From: Gemmatimonadaceae bacterium
GTDB taxonomy: Bacteria; Gemmatimonadota; Gemmatimonadetes; Gemmatimonadales; Gemmatimonadaceae
Assembly: GCA_025929535.1 (NCBI GenBank)
Contig: JAICLZ010000011.1
Coordinates: 1 to 64,000 of the forward strand
Reading direction: 5' to 3'
DNA: 64,000 nt
Of this stretch, positions 54,277 through 63,070 are shown in pieces. Position 1 is the stretch's first letter; each line of letters starts with the position of its first letter. The notes under the pieces were generated by a model. That model made no database searches. It saw only the letters and a program-made list of their open reading frames with translations, and was not told the DNA's origin. The position numbers and the translations under genes are program-made.

Positions 54277-55749
54277 ATGACTGCAAAGATCCTGATCGCA
54301 GACGATGAGCGCGCGATAACCGAGGGGTTGAGCGCCATTCTTCGCGACGAAGGCTACGACACCGAGATCGCGAGCGATGGGCAGCGCGCCCTCGAGCGTC
54401 TGGTCGCGGAGCCGTTCGGCGTCGTGCTCGCCGATCTCAAGATGCCCAAGATCGACGGCATAGCGCTGCTCCGCGAGATCCGGCAGCACGACATGGCCAC
54501 CGAATGCATCGTGATCTCGGGGCAGGGAACGATCCGCTCCGCGGTGGACGCCGTCACCGACGGCGGCGCGTTCTACTTCATCGAGAAGCCGCTCAACGCC
54601 GAGAAGCTGAGCGAGCTGAAGGCGCTGATCAAGAAGGCGCTGGACAGCTTCGAGCTCAAGCAGGCGAATCGCGCCCTCACGAACGAGCTCCAGGCGCTCA
54701 CGCACTACGGCGAGCTCACCGGGCAGTCCGAGGCGATGCGCACCGTCTACAGCATCCTCGACGCCGTTGCGCCTTCCACCGCGTCCGTGCTCATTCTGGG
54801 TGAGAGCGGCACCGGCAAGGAGCTGGTTGCGCGCGCGATCCACCACAAGAGCGATCGCGCGAAGGGGCCGTTTCTCGCGCTCAACTGCGCCGCGCTGCCG
54901 AAGGACATTCTGGAGAACGAGCTGTTCGGCCACGAGAAGGGCGCGTTCACCGGGTCGACGAACGAAAAGCCTGGTGCGTTCGAGATGGCGGATGGCGGCA
55001 CGCTCTTCCTGGATGAGGTGGGCGAGATGGCCACCGACATCCAGGTGAAGCTGCTGCGCGCGCTCGAATCGCGCTCGGTTCGGCGGCTGGGCGGCAAGAA
55101 GGAGATCCCGGTCGACATTCGCGTGGTCGCGGCCACGAACAAGAATCTGCAGCGCGCGCTCGAGGAGGGTGAGTTGCGCGAGGACCTCTACTATCGGCTC
55201 GCGGTCGTCGAGATCGAGCTCCCGCCGCTGCGCGAGCGCGTTGGCGACATCAAGCTCCTTGCCACGGAATTTCTCAGCCGCTTCTCGCGCGAGAACAACA
55301 AGAAGATCCTGTCGTTCGAGGATGACGCGATCGAATGGATTCTGCGCCACAACTGGCCGGGCAACGTGCGCGAGCTCAAGAACACGATCGAGAGCGCGGT
55401 CATCATGGCGAAGGGGACGAGCATCGGCGCGCAGGACATCATCCCGCGCCGGCTGCGCGCGCAGGCCGATGCCAGTCAGGCGACCGTCACGCTCACGGTG
55501 GGCGCGACCCTTGCCGAAGCAAGAAGGCAGATGCTGCTGCGCACGTTTTCCTCGACCGGCGGTGACGTGGAGCGCACGGCGCGCACGCTGGGAATTTCGG
55601 AGAGCGAGGTGCGAAGTGAGCTTGGCTCGTTGCTCGGGGGCGCAGGCAAGCCCGAATCGAACGGGGCGACGAAACCCGCCGCGAAGGCGGTTGCGGCGAA
55701 AGAGAGGGGAACGGAGCGAGCGAAAGGGAAAGCCAAAGGGCGTCGGTAA
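54277..55749 (+). CDS. Sigma54-dependent response regulator (NtrC/AtoC type)
   Basis: 490 residues from ATG 54277. Receiver domain (1-120) with phospho-acceptor Asp53 (L-A-D-L-K-M-P) and K in F-I-E-K-P; AAA+ domain (about 145-385) with G-E-S-G-T-G-K-E, the sigma54 loop G-A-F-T-G and the sensor L-F-L-D-E-V-G-E-M; then a DNA-binding region and a Lys/Ala-rich tail (last ~40 residues, many K and A). The C-terminal HTH has a weak [12 protein letters not shown]. It activates RpoN-dependent promoters on phosphorylation; the adjacent protein is its likely but degenerate partner. Confidence 0.92.
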   Translation: MTAKILIADDERAITEGLSAILRDEGYDTEIASDGQRALERLVAEPFGVVLADLKMPKIDGIALLREIRQHDMATECIVISGQGTIRSAVDAVTDGGAFYFIEKPLNAEKLSELKALIKKALDSFELKQANRALTNELQALTHYGELTGQSEAMRTVYSILDAVAPSTASVLILGESGTGKELVARAIHHKSDRAKGPFLALNCAALPKDILENELFGHEKGAFTGSTNEKPGAFEMADGGTLFLDEVGEMATDIQVKLLRALESRSVRRLGGKKEIPVDIRVVAATNKNLQRALEEGELREDLYYRLAVVEIELPPLRERVGDIKLLATEFLSRFSRENNKKILSFEDDAIEWILRHNWPGNVRELKNTIESAVIMAKGTSIGAQDIIPRRLRAQADASQATVTLTVGATLAEARRQMLLRTFSSTGGDVERTARTLGISESEVRSELGSLLGGAGKPESNGATKPAAKAVAAKERGTERAKGKAKGRR

Positions 55750-55764
55750 CTACGAGGGAGAGGT

Positions 55765-56268
55765 ATGTCGCGACACGAGGAAGATGAGGACGAGCGCTAT
55801 TACGTGATCGAGGAGAAGGGCGGCGGAGCCGGCTCCTTTCTCCTCGGCGCGGTGATCGGTGCGGGGATCGCGCTGCTGCTGGCGCCGCAGTCCGGTGTGG
55901 AGACGCGTCGCGACATCAAGCGCAAGGCGCGCCAGGTGTCGGATGCCGCGAAGGAAGCCGCGGGCGATCTGCAGGACACCGTGGTCGATCGCTACTCGAG
56001 GGCAAAGGTGTCCGTCGGCACGACGATCGATTCGGCACGTCAGGCAATCGATCTGAAAAAGCATCAGGCGAGCGAGGCGATTCGCGCGGGGCGTGAGGCG
56101 GCGGCGCAGGCGCGCGAGGAGCTCGAGGCACGACTCGCGGAAACCAAGGCGGCGTACCAGGCCGGCGCGGACGTCACGCGCACGCCCCCGCGCACGCCCC
56201 CGCGCCGGTCGCCCGCGAATCCGCCCGTACCGCGCGATGCGGAGACCGGCGAACCGAACGTTGGCTGA
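55765..56268 (+). CDS. YtxH domain-containing protein
   Basis: 167 residues from ATG 55765, with GGGAGAGG ahead. After an acidic start, a glycine-rich hydrophobic helix (S-F-L-L-G-A-V-I-G-A-G-I-A-L-L-L-A-P) is followed by E-T-R-R-D-I-K-R-K-A and long amphipathic helix repeats (coiled coil, about 45-135), then a Pro/Arg tail. This is the YtxH (general stress-like) layout: a small membrane-anchored helical protein. Role unknown. Between the NtrC gene and yihY-like. Confidence 0.82.
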   Translation: MSRHEEDEDERYYVIEEKGGGAGSFLLGAVIGAGIALLLAPQSGVETRRDIKRKARQVSDAAKEAAGDLQDTVVDRYSRAKVSVGTTIDSARQAIDLKKHQASEAIRAGREAAAQAREELEARLAETKAAYQAGADVTRTPPRTPPRRSPANPPVPRDAETGEPNVG

Positions 56269-56295
56269 GCCACTCGCGGTTGACCCCTCAACCGG

Positions 56296-57204
56296 ATGAG
56301 CGGTCGCTCGTCCCTTCACCGCCTGTGGTGGGCGGTGAAGGACTATGCGCGCCGCCTCTGGGATGTCGCCGGCGAAGACAACATCTCGTTTCTCGCCGGC
56401 GGCATTGCGTTCAATCTGCTGCTCGCCGCCGTGCCGTTCATCCTGCTCCTGCTCTCCGGGCTCGGCTACCTGCTCCACGAGTCGCCTGAGCAGTCATCGA
56501 GCACGGTGTGGAGCTTCATCGAGAATCTGATGCCGCCGCACGCGGGCGGAAACGATGAGCAGCTCCGGCAGATTCTCGACGGCGTGATCAAGGCGCGCGG
56601 CTCCGTCGGGCTGTTCGGGGCCATCGCCTTCGTCTGGTTCTCCACGCGTCTCTTCGGCACGCTGCGCTCGGTGCTCGGCGAAGTGTTCGACATCGAGCAG
56701 GGGCTCGACTTCATCAAGGGCAAGCTGTTCGACATCAAGATCACCATCCTCTCCACGGTGCTCTTCGTCGCCTACGCCGTGCTCTCGGCGTATCTCAAGA
56801 TCGCGACGAACAAGGCGTTCGCGGCACTCTCCACGGTGGGCATCGGGTCCGCCTTTCACATCAGGCTCGAGTACTGGTTCGGAAACATGCTGGCGGTCAT
56901 GTTCATCACCGGGATGTTCTTCGCGCTGTACAAGTTTCTGCCGAGCAGGAGGATTCGGTGGGAGCCGGCGCTGGTGGGCGCGCTGTTCACGAGCGTGCTG
57001 TTCGAGCTCGCGAAGCAGCTCTTCACGTCGTACATTGGCTCGTTCAACCCCGGAAGCCTGTACGCGGGCACGCTGTACGGGATCGTGATCGCGGTGTTCT
57101 GGGTGTACTACGCCGCGCTGATCTTCATTCTGGGCGGCGAGGTGGGGCAGGTATACGAGCTGCGGCGCACGCGGCGGCTGCAACGCGAGCGGTTCGAAAG
57201 CTGA
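56296..57204 (+). CDS. YihY/BrkB-family inner membrane protein
   Basis: 302 residues from ATG 56296; six hydrophobic helices. Family features: D-N-I-S-F-L-A-G-G-I-A-F-N, P-F-I-L-L-L-L-S, and late A-G-T-L-Y-G-I-V-I-A-V-F-W-V-Y-Y-A-A-L-I-F-I-L-G (given here as separated short motifs). Formerly mislabelled RNase BN. Function unknown; a lipid or envelope transport role is suspected in the literature but not shown. Confidence 0.85.
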   Translation: MSGRSSLHRLWWAVKDYARRLWDVAGEDNISFLAGGIAFNLLLAAVPFILLLLSGLGYLLHESPEQSSSTVWSFIENLMPPHAGGNDEQLRQILDGVIKARGSVGLFGAIAFVWFSTRLFGTLRSVLGEVFDIEQGLDFIKGKLFDIKITILSTVLFVAYAVLSAYLKIATNKAFAALSTVGIGSAFHIRLEYWFGNMLAVMFITGMFFALYKFLPSRRIRWEPALVGALFTSVLFELAKQLFTSYIGSFNPGSLYAGTLYGIVIAVFWVYYAALIFILGGEVGQVYELRRTRRLQRERFES

Positions 57205-57258
57205 CGCTCACGGTGCGTCGTTCGGTCGGCAGTCCTTCCTCCCGGGAGAACGGATTCG

Positions 57259-57450
57259 ATGAATGTCGCCGAGTCCTCCGTCACCCGGGTGGCGCGCTCC
57301 GCGCTGGCCAGGACATCCTGGCGCATTCTCCCACTCCTCGTGCTCGCCTACGTCTGCGCGCTGATGGACAGGGTGAACATCGGCTTCGCCTCGCTTCAGA
57401 TGAACGTCGATCTGGGCGTCAGCGCCACGGTGTATGGGCTGGGCGGCGGA
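57259..57450 (+). pseudogene. MFS permease remnant (first ~64 residues only)
   Basis: The start ATG 57259 has a ribosome site (GGGAGAA). The 64 codons match the N-terminus of an anion:cation symporter-type MFS permease: R-I-L-P-L-L-V-L-A-Y-V-C-A-L, D-R-V-N-I-G-F-A, then S-A-T-V-Y-G-L-G-G-G. The sequence leaves MFS character abruptly after about 57450, where it runs into unrelated Lys/Arg-rich sequence that in another frame reads A-P-P-K-A-E-V-G-S-K-V-A-S then stop, like the tail of a different gene. The rest of the permease is missing: a deletion scar. Confidence 0.8.
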
Positions 57451-57528
57451 CTGTTGAAGCACCGCCGAAAGCTGAGGTTGGCTCGAAGGTTGCTTCCTGA
57501 GCTGCGAACTCAATCGGAGCTGGCAGAC

Positions 57529-57780
57529 GTGAAAAATGTGCTCATGGTACACGCGGCAGTGCTCGTGCTCGCGGCCGGCGTGCTCGGCGGATGCAAGAAG
57601 ACCTCGAACGGCGACGTCGAGGTGCAGACGCCTCGCGTGACTTCGGAGACGGATACGGTCAAGGTGCCTACCGTCGAAACGTCGAAGGAGACGGTGACGG
57701 CCGTCACGCCGAAAGTAGAGGTGAAGAAGGAGACGACGAGTGTGACGGTGCCGAAAGTCACGGTGAAGCAGAAGCCCTGA
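57529..57780 (+). CDS. Small lipoprotein, Thr/Val/Lys-rich
   Basis: 83 residues from GTG 57529 (a CGGAGC lies 9 bp ahead; ATG 57544 is an alternative). The signal has lipobox L-G-G-C. The mature part is low-complexity, alternating T/V/K/E with repeated V-T-V-P-K-V and V-E-T-S-K-E-T-V, extended and strand-like. It is in the same frame as the MFS fragment, so a joint translation is possible. Function unknown; the region before the SRP RNA ends here. Confidence 0.55.
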   Translation: MKNVLMVHAAVLVLAAGVLGGCKKTSNGDVEVQTPRVTSETDTVKVPTVETSKETVTAVTPKVEVKKETTSVTVPKVTVKQKP

Positions 57781-57842
57781 TCGAAGCCTCGGACCCTCGT
57801 CTCGCGAGCCGTGCGCGCGAGTGGTGCGGCGAATCACGATTA

Positions 57843-57871
57843 TTGTCGCGCCACTCGCCGCGGCGTATATT
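57843..57871 (+). promoter_or_regulatory. Promoter of the SRP RNA gene
   Basis: TTGTCG (57843-57848), 17 bp, TATATT (57866-57871), then 7 bp to the predicted RNA 5' end at 57879. Confidence 0.75.
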
Positions 57872-57878
57872 TCGATCG

Positions 57879-57973
57879 TCCCAGGTCCCGAGGGAAGTTC
57901 GCCCTCTAACTCCGTCAGGACCGAAAGGTAGCAGCGGCATGAGGTGCCGTTCCTCGCCTCGTCAGACCTGGGA
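57879..57973 (+). ncRNA. ffs: Signal recognition particle RNA, bacterial small (4.5S) type
   Basis: 95 nt. The closing stem TCCCAGGTC (57879-57887) pairs with GACCTGGGA (57965-57973). The apical domain holds the conserved symmetric/asymmetric loop sequences: GTCAGGACCGAAAGGTAGCAGC with a GAAA tetraloop in place of the usual GGAA, which is the Ffh binding site. Location just before dnaX, as in many bacteria, and a well-placed promoter support the call. It directs membrane proteins to the translocon together with Ffh. Confidence 0.92.
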
Positions 57974-58045
57974 TATCGCGCGAATCGCTGAGCGCTTTCA
58001 CTGAGCGGCAGCCTCGCGCGAACAGGGAGCAGTGAACCGGTCGAG

Positions 58046-58076
58046 GAGAGCCCGGCGGGCAGACCGCCGGGCTCTC
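58046..58076 (+). terminator. Strong hairpin between ffs and dnaX
   Basis: A perfect 13 bp GC-rich stem (58046-58058 with 58064-58076) with a 5-base loop, followed by ATCGCATTTT. It probably ends the ffs transcript; being 18 bp before the dnaX start, it may also reduce dnaX expression. Confidence 0.7.
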
Positions 58077-58094
58077 ATCGCATTTTCCGCCGCC

Positions 58095-59804
58095 ATGTAC
58101 ATCTCGCTCGCCCGCAAATACCGTCCGAAACGCTTTGCCGACGTCGCGGTCCAGTCGCACGTCAGCAACACGCTCAAGGGTGCGATCGCCCGCGGGCGCG
58201 TGGCGCACGGCTATCTGATGTGCGGCCCGCGCGGCGTGGGCAAGACCACCCTCGCGCGCGTGCTCGCGATGGCGCTCAACTGCGAGAACAAGGCGGAGGA
58301 CGGCGAGCCGTGCGGCGTCTGCACGAGTTGCCAGCGCATCTGGACCGGGAGCACGAGCCTCGACGTCGTGGAGATCGATGCGGCCTCGAATCGCGGCGTG
58401 GACGACGCGCGCGATCTTCGCGAGCGCGCGATGTACGCGCCGTCGGGCGACGACCGCTACAAGGTGTACATCGTCGACGAGGCGCACATGCTCACGCGCG
58501 AGGCGTGGAACGCGCTGCTCAAGGTGCTCGAGGAGCCGCCGCCGCGGGTCGTGTTCGTGTTCGCCACCACGGAGCCGCAGAAAATCGCGCAGGCCGCCGC
58601 CCCGGTGCTCAGTCGTCTTCAGCGATTCGACTTCAAGCGCATCGGTCCGGCCGATGTGCGGGCGCGACTCGCGGCGGTGCTCGAGTCCGAGAACGTTCAG
58701 GCGATGCCCGACGCGCTCGCGATGCTGGCGCGCGCGGCGGACGGCTCGATGCGCGACGCGCTCAGCCTCACGGACCAGACGCTCTCGCTGGGCGAGGGCG
58801 CGCTCACGGCGGAGCGCGTGCGCGAGGCGCTCGGGTTGATCGCGGAGGATGAGTATCTCGCGATCTACGATCTGATCGCGGCGCGCAATGCGGCCGGGAT
58901 CTTTCCCGCCGTCGCACGGCTCGTGGATGCGGGCGTGGATCTTGGCGCGTTTCTGGGCGGGCTCGCGGACATCTTCCGCGCAGCGCTCGCGTTCGCGCTC
59001 GGCGATGCCACCGGCGGACTCGCGGAGCTCTCCGATCGCACGCGCGAGGAGCTCGGCGCGCGCGCGGGACAGCTCGCGCCGGGCGACCTGCTGCGCATGC
59101 TCAGCGCGATCACGGAGCTGGAGCCGCGCTTTCGCCGCAGCGGGCAGCAGCAGATGCTGGTGGAGACGATGCTCGTGCGCTTCGCGCTCATGGATCGCAC
59201 GGTGTCGCTGGAAGAGGTGCTGCGCGGGCTGGGTCCGCAGAGCGGCGACGGCGAGGACGGCGACAGCCGTGGCGCGCCGCGATCCGCTCCTCGCGCACCG
59301 GCGCCCGCTCCCGCGCCTGCGCCCGCGCGCCCGTCGCGCGAGAGCGCGCCCGCGGCCGCGAGCGCGCCCCAGGCGGCCACGCAGCCGGCCGAGCGTCCCG
59401 ACCGCCCGCCGCTCTCCGTTGCGGCCTTGCGCGAGCGCTGGGAGCCCATTCTCGCGAGGTTGCGAGCCGATGGCCGCATGACGCTCGTCGCCGCACTCGA
59501 GCACGCGACGCCTGCGGAAGTGTCGCCGGCCGGCGAGATCACCTTCGAGCTCGCGGCCGACTGCGGACACATGGATGCGCCGATCATGAGCGGCGCGCGC
59601 GAGCTCGTGCAGGCGATCGGGGCCGAGCTCGAGGGAGCAACACGCATTCAGGTGCGCGTGCCGTTCACTCCGCCACCGCGCGAAGGCGCACCGCGCCGTC
59701 TCACGGCAGAGGCCGTGAAGGCTGAGCGGCTCTCGTCGCTGCGGCGCCGCGATCCCGCGCTCGACGCGGCGGTGCGCGAGCTGGATCTCGAGCTCATGGA
59801 TTGA
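58095..59804 (+). CDS. dnaX: DNA polymerase III subunit gamma/tau
   Basis: 569 residues from ATG 58095, chosen because it begins M-Y-I-S-L-A-R-K-Y-R-P as in the family; upstream frame is ffs leader. Walker A G-P-R-G-V-G-K-T-T (Lys50), zinc cysteines Cys63, Cys73, Cys76 and Cys79, D-E-A-H Walker B and S-R-L-Q-R-F sensor segment. A Pro/Ala-rich linker (about 400-440) precedes the C-terminal domain. The clamp loader opens the sliding clamp and ties polymerase to helicase. No frameshift slippery A-run was noticed, so only the full-length form is evident. Confidence 0.95.
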   Translation: MYISLARKYRPKRFADVAVQSHVSNTLKGAIARGRVAHGYLMCGPRGVGKTTLARVLAMALNCENKAEDGEPCGVCTSCQRIWTGSTSLDVVEIDAASNRGVDDARDLRERAMYAPSGDDRYKVYIVDEAHMLTREAWNALLKVLEEPPPRVVFVFATTEPQKIAQAAAPVLSRLQRFDFKRIGPADVRARLAAVLESENVQAMPDALAMLARAADGSMRDALSLTDQTLSLGEGALTAERVREALGLIAEDEYLAIYDLIAARNAAGIFPAVARLVDAGVDLGAFLGGLADIFRAALAFALGDATGGLAELSDRTREELGARAGQLAPGDLLRMLSAITELEPRFRRSGQQQMLVETMLVRFALMDRTVSLEEVLRGLGPQSGDGEDGDSRGAPRSAPRAPAPAPAPAPARPSRESAPAAASAPQAATQPAERPDRPPLSVAALRERWEPILARLRADGRMTLVAALEHATPAEVSPAGEITFELAADCGHMDAPIMSGARELVQAIGAELEGATRIQVRVPFTPPPREGAPRRLTAEAVKAERLSSLRRRDPALDAAVRELDLELMD

Positions 59805-59843
59805 TGAGCGCGCGCGTTGTGGCGCGACTCTTACACACGGTAG

Positions 59844-59859
59844 CTTGCGGCTCCGCAAG
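59844..59859 (+). terminator. Weak hairpin between dnaX and ybaB
   Basis: CTTGCG pairs with CGCAAG around GCTC, followed by ACACTTTTCTT. Short stem; could be a weak terminator or a mRNA hairpin. A TTGTGG-N18-TAGCTT promoter-like pair overlaps it, so ybaB may have its own promoter. Confidence 0.35.
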
Positions 59860-59879
59860 ACACTTTTCTTCGGGACATC

Positions 59880-60197
59880 ATGGCTGATTTCATGAAGATG
59901 CTTCAGCAGGCGCAGCAGATGCAGGGGCGCCTGCAGCAGATGCAGGAAGAGATGGAAAAGCTCACCCTCACGGCCACCAGCGGTGGCGGGATGGTCACGG
60001 CCACCGCAGACGGCAAGGGTCAGATCAAGCGCATTCAGATCGATCCGGCCGCGGTGAATCCGGCGGATGTGGAGATGCTCGAGGACCTCGTGCTCGTGGC
60101 GGTCACCGAGGTGCAGAAGAAGGCTGCGGCGGCGGCGCAGGACGAGATGCAGAAGCTCACCGGCGGCATGAATCTGCCGTTCAAGCTGCCCTTCTGA
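59880..60197 (+). CDS. YbaB/EbfC family nucleoid-associated protein
   Basis: 105 residues from ATG 59880. Gln-rich N-terminal helices (M-L-Q-Q-A-Q-Q-M-Q) and the core G-G-G-M-V-T-A-T-A-D-G-K-G-Q-I-K-R-I are diagnostic. Binds DNA as a dimer; the gene order dnaX-ybaB-recR is conserved across bacteria. Stop overlaps the recR start (TGATG). Confidence 0.95.
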   Translation: MADFMKMLQQAQQMQGRLQQMQEEMEKLTLTATSGGGMVTATADGKGQIKRIQIDPAAVNPADVEMLEDLVLVAVTEVQKKAAAAAQDEMQKLTGGMNLPFKLPF

Positions 60198-60784
60198 TGT
60201 CCGCGATCGACGAGCTGGCAACCGAGCTGTCGCGGCTGCCGGGGATCGGGCGCAAGACGGCGCTCCGACTCACCTACCATCTCCTTCGCCAGCCGCCGGA
60301 GCAGAGCCGGCGACTGGCCGATGCGCTGGGCGGACTCGCCGATCGGGTGCACCGCTGTTCCATCTGCGCGAACCTCACGGAGGATGATCCCTGCGACATC
60401 TGCGCGGACACGCGCCGTGATCATGGGGTGGTCTGCGTCGTCGAAGAGGCGAGCGACATCGGTGCGATCGAGCGCGCCGGCGAGTTCCGCGGCGTCTATC
60501 ACGTGCTCAATGGCCGGCTGTCGCCGCTGGACGGCGTGGGTCCGGAGGACCTCAACGTCGAGCGGCTCGTGGACCGTGTGACGCCGGGAGTAGTGCGCGA
60601 GGTGATCATCGCGACCAATCCCAGCCTCGAGGGCGAGGCCACGGCGCTATACGTGCAACGACAGCTTGCAACGCACGTTCCGGTGATCTCGCGCATAGCG
60701 CGCGGGATCCCGGTGGGCGGGGATCTCGAGTACGCGGATGGGGTGACCATCGCCCAGGCACTTTCCGCACGACGGGAGATGTAA
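60197..60784 (+). CDS. recR: Recombination mediator RecR
   Basis: 195 residues from ATG 60197. Helix-hairpin-helix at the N-terminus (L-P-G-I-G-R-K-T-A), zinc finger C-S-I-C ... C-D-I-C, TOPRIM domain (V-V-E-E-A-S-D) and a C-terminal G-I-P-V-G-G-D-L-E-Y-A-D. With RecO/RecF it helps RecA displace SSB at gaps. Overlaps ybaB and the next gene by 1 bp each. Confidence 0.96.
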   Translation: MSAIDELATELSRLPGIGRKTALRLTYHLLRQPPEQSRRLADALGGLADRVHRCSICANLTEDDPCDICADTRRDHGVVCVVEEASDIGAIERAGEFRGVYHVLNGRLSPLDGVGPEDLNVERLVDRVTPGVVREVIIATNPSLEGEATALYVQRQLATHVPVISRIARGIPVGGDLEYADGVTIAQALSARREM

Positions 60785-61056
60785 TGGCACGGGTCAGCTG
60801 GAAGGCGGTGGGAACCGGCTTCGCCGGTGGCGTTGTGGTGGGTTTGATCGTCTGGTCTCAACAGACCCACCGTGACAGATACAACCTGTTCAGCTCGAGC
60901 GCGTGGCGCCGTTTGGCAGCATTGGGGCACATCGATGGAGAGACGAGTGCCCGAAACGTGGTGCTTCTGCGTGACTACGTAGCCTGGGAGCGGAGTCCCG
61001 CGCTGCGCCGTCGTGGCGAGCGTCTTCTGCGCCGCATGGAACAGTCCCTCGTCTGA
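60784..61056 (+). CDS. Small hypothetical membrane protein
   Basis: 90 residues from ATG 60784, overlapping the recR TAA by one base. One N-terminal hydrophobic helix with glycines (A-G-G-V-V-V-G-L-I-V-W) then a basic Arg-rich cytosolic-looking helical tail (W-R-R-L-A-A-L-G-H, R-R-R-G-E-R-L-L-R-R-M). No family recognised. Its place between recR and the roadblock/mglA pair is the only clue. Confidence 0.65.
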   Translation: MARVSWKAVGTGFAGGVVVGLIVWSQQTHRDRYNLFSSSAWRRLAALGHIDGETSARNVVLLRDYVAWERSPALRRRGERLLRRMEQSLV

Positions 61057-61066
61057 AGGACCCTTA

Positions 61067-61552
61067 ATGCCCGTTGGTGCTGCCAGCTGGTCATTCACCG
61101 AAGATGACCTCGGAGCGATCATGCGATCGCTCCAGCAGTTCTTGTACGACAGCAATGCGCGCTGCGCGATGCTCGTCGATCGCTCCGGGCAGCTCGTCGC
61201 CACCGTTGGCGAGCAGCCGCGCTTCGACGCCACGTCGTTCGCCACGCTCACGGCCGCCGACTTCAGCGCGAACGACCAGCTTGCGCGCTTGATCGGCGAG
61301 ACGGAGTTCAGCTCCCTCTTCCATCAGGGCGAGCAGGAGTCGATGTACCTCGTCGACATCGCGCGGCGCGTGATTCTGGTGGTCCTCTTCGACAACCGCA
61401 CGACGCTCGGTCTCGTGCGACTGAAGGTGAAGGGAACGGTGGAGGAGCTGGCCCGCCTCTTCACGGCGATGTTCCAGCGGGCGCGCGACACCAAGCATCA
61501 GCCGAACATCCTGGCGGGCGCCGAGGATGAGATCGATCGACTGTTTCGGTAG
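61067..61552 (+). CDS. Roadblock/LC7 domain protein (MglB-like)
   Basis: 161 residues from ATG 61067. The roadblock core is seen in [28 protein letters not shown] and a late strand-helix unit V-E-E-L-A-R-L-F. In Myxococcus, MglB is the GTPase-activating partner of MglA. The mglA gene follows by 14 bp, so the same pairing is expected here. About 160 residues, like MglB. Confidence 0.87.
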   Translation: MPVGAASWSFTEDDLGAIMRSLQQFLYDSNARCAMLVDRSGQLVATVGEQPRFDATSFATLTAADFSANDQLARLIGETEFSSLFHQGEQESMYLVDIARRVILVVLFDNRTTLGLVRLKVKGTVEELARLFTAMFQRARDTKHQPNILAGAEDEIDRLFR

Positions 61553-61566
61553 CGAAGGACACCACC

Positions 61567-62244
61567 ATGTCGATGATCAACTACGCCGCCCGCGAGATCA
61601 GCTGCAAGATCGTGTACTACGGTCCCGGCCTCGGCGGCAAGACCACGAATCTCGAGCACGTGTACGGGCGCGTGCAGCCGAACACGCGCGGCAAGCTCAT
61701 CTCGCTCGCGACCGAGACCGAGCGCACGCTCTTCTTCGACTTTCTCCCCGTGGACCTCGGGACGATTCGCGGATTCAAGACGCGCTTCCATCTCTACACG
61801 GTGCCCGGCCAGGTATACTACAACGCGAGCCGGAAGCTGATTCTGAAGAGCGTGGACGGGATCGTGTTCGTGGCCGATTCGCAGGTGGAGCGAATGGAGG
61901 CGAACCAGGAAGCGATGCAGAACCTGTACGAGAACATGCAGGAGTACGGGTACGATCTGTCCACGATGCCCTTCGTGATCCAGTACAACAAGCGCGACCT
62001 GCCGAACGCGGCGCCGCTCCCCGAGCTGCAGGCGGCGCTCAATCCGGGGTTCGAGGTGTTCGAGACACAGCGGCAGCGGATAGCTCCCGATCCATACCAT
62101 GCGGGAGAGAATCTCATCGATCAGATTCCCACTGGAGAGTGGGTGGAGCGGGCACCATACTTCGAGGCGGTCGCGGTCACGGGAGACGGGGTATTCGACA
62201 CGCTCAAGGCGGTGAGCAAGCTGGTACTCAAGACGCTCGCCTGA
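61567..62244 (+). CDS. mglA: MglA-type small Ras-like GTPase
   Basis: 225 residues from ATG 61567 (ATG 61573 also possible). P-loop [10 protein letters not shown] (Lys25, Thr26), switch-2 region Y-T-V-P-G-Q-V-Y-Y, and the guanine motif Y-N-K-R-D. The T-V-P-G-Q version with Val-Pro instead of D-x-x-G is characteristic of MglA. It acts as a cytosolic polarity switch. No motility genes are in the window. Confidence 0.93.
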   Translation: MSMINYAAREISCKIVYYGPGLGGKTTNLEHVYGRVQPNTRGKLISLATETERTLFFDFLPVDLGTIRGFKTRFHLYTVPGQVYYNASRKLILKSVDGIVFVADSQVERMEANQEAMQNLYENMQEYGYDLSTMPFVIQYNKRDLPNAAPLPELQAALNPGFEVFETQRQRIAPDPYHAGENLIDQIPTGEWVERAPYFEAVAVTGDGVFDTLKAVSKLVLKTLA

Positions 62245-62263
62245 CGGCGCGCGGCGGAGCGCG

Positions 62264-62962
62264 ATGAATCTCCCGAACGCGCTCACCGTCGCCCGCATCT
62301 TCGCAGCACCAGTGGTGGCCGCGCTCCCGTTCATCGAGCGCTGGGATGCGCGCCTCTTCGCCTTCGTGCTCTTTCTCGTCGTCGCGATCACCGACTACTA
62401 CGACGGTAAGCTGGCCCGCACGCACGGCATGGTCACCGATCTGGGCAAGCTCCTCGATCCCATCGCCGACAAGCTGCTCCTCCTGGCGACCTTCATCCCG
62501 ATGTTCATCCTGGTCGGCTCGCGCGGATCACTCTCGCTGTGGTCGCCGGACCCGGTGACGATCGCGAATGGCGTGATCACGGGCGTCGGCCCGGGCGGCC
62601 CGGGTCCCCACGATGTGTTCCCCTACGTCACGCCCGCAGGTGTGTTCGGACTGCCGTGGTGGATCATCGCGGTCGTGCTCGGACGCGAGGCGTTCATGAC
62701 GATCTACCGCGCCGTGCGCGCGAGCAAGGGCGAGATCATCTCCGCGAGCCGCATGGGGAAATGGAAAACCGGATTCCAATGGACGTGGGTGGGCGCAACC
62801 TTCTTCTGGTTCGCAGCAGCAACCGCCGCCGCGCAGTACCACTGGCACGGCCCCTGGTGGGTGGGCTTCGCCTACTTCAACGGAACCGTGAACATCGTCA
62901 CGATGATCGTGGCCGTCGCACTCACGCTGTACTCACAGCTGCTGTATCTGCGGCGCGCGTGA
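62264..62962 (+). CDS. pgsA: CDP-alcohol phosphatidyltransferase (phosphatidylglycerophosphate synthase)
   Basis: 232 residues from ATG 62264; about five helices. The family motif D44-x2-D47-G48-x2-A51-R52-x8-G61-x3-D65-x3-D69 is exact. The N-L-P-N-A-L-T-V-A-R start matches PgsA, which makes phosphatidylglycerol phosphate from CDP-diacylglycerol. A G/P-rich loop (about 105-125) between helices is longer than in E. coli. Confidence 0.9.
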   Translation: MNLPNALTVARIFAAPVVAALPFIERWDARLFAFVLFLVVAITDYYDGKLARTHGMVTDLGKLLDPIADKLLLLATFIPMFILVGSRGSLSLWSPDPVTIANGVITGVGPGGPGPHDVFPYVTPAGVFGLPWWIIAVVLGREAFMTIYRAVRASKGEIISASRMGKWKTGFQWTWVGATFFWFAAATAAAQYHWHGPWWVGFAYFNGTVNIVTMIVAVALTLYSQLLYLRRA

Positions 62963-63070
62963 GCGTGCAAAGCTGGGGAGAGGAGTTCAGCCCGACGCGG
63001 CGCGAGGGGGATTCGCGCTGAGTCGAGCAGCGTGTTGTCACGGTTTTGGCTTATCGTATTTCACGAATCG

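Noticed and set aside
57915-60221. 768-codon open frame on the minus strand
   Set aside because: Antisense to dnaX and ybaB, which are unmistakable on the plus strand; Arg-rich shadow.
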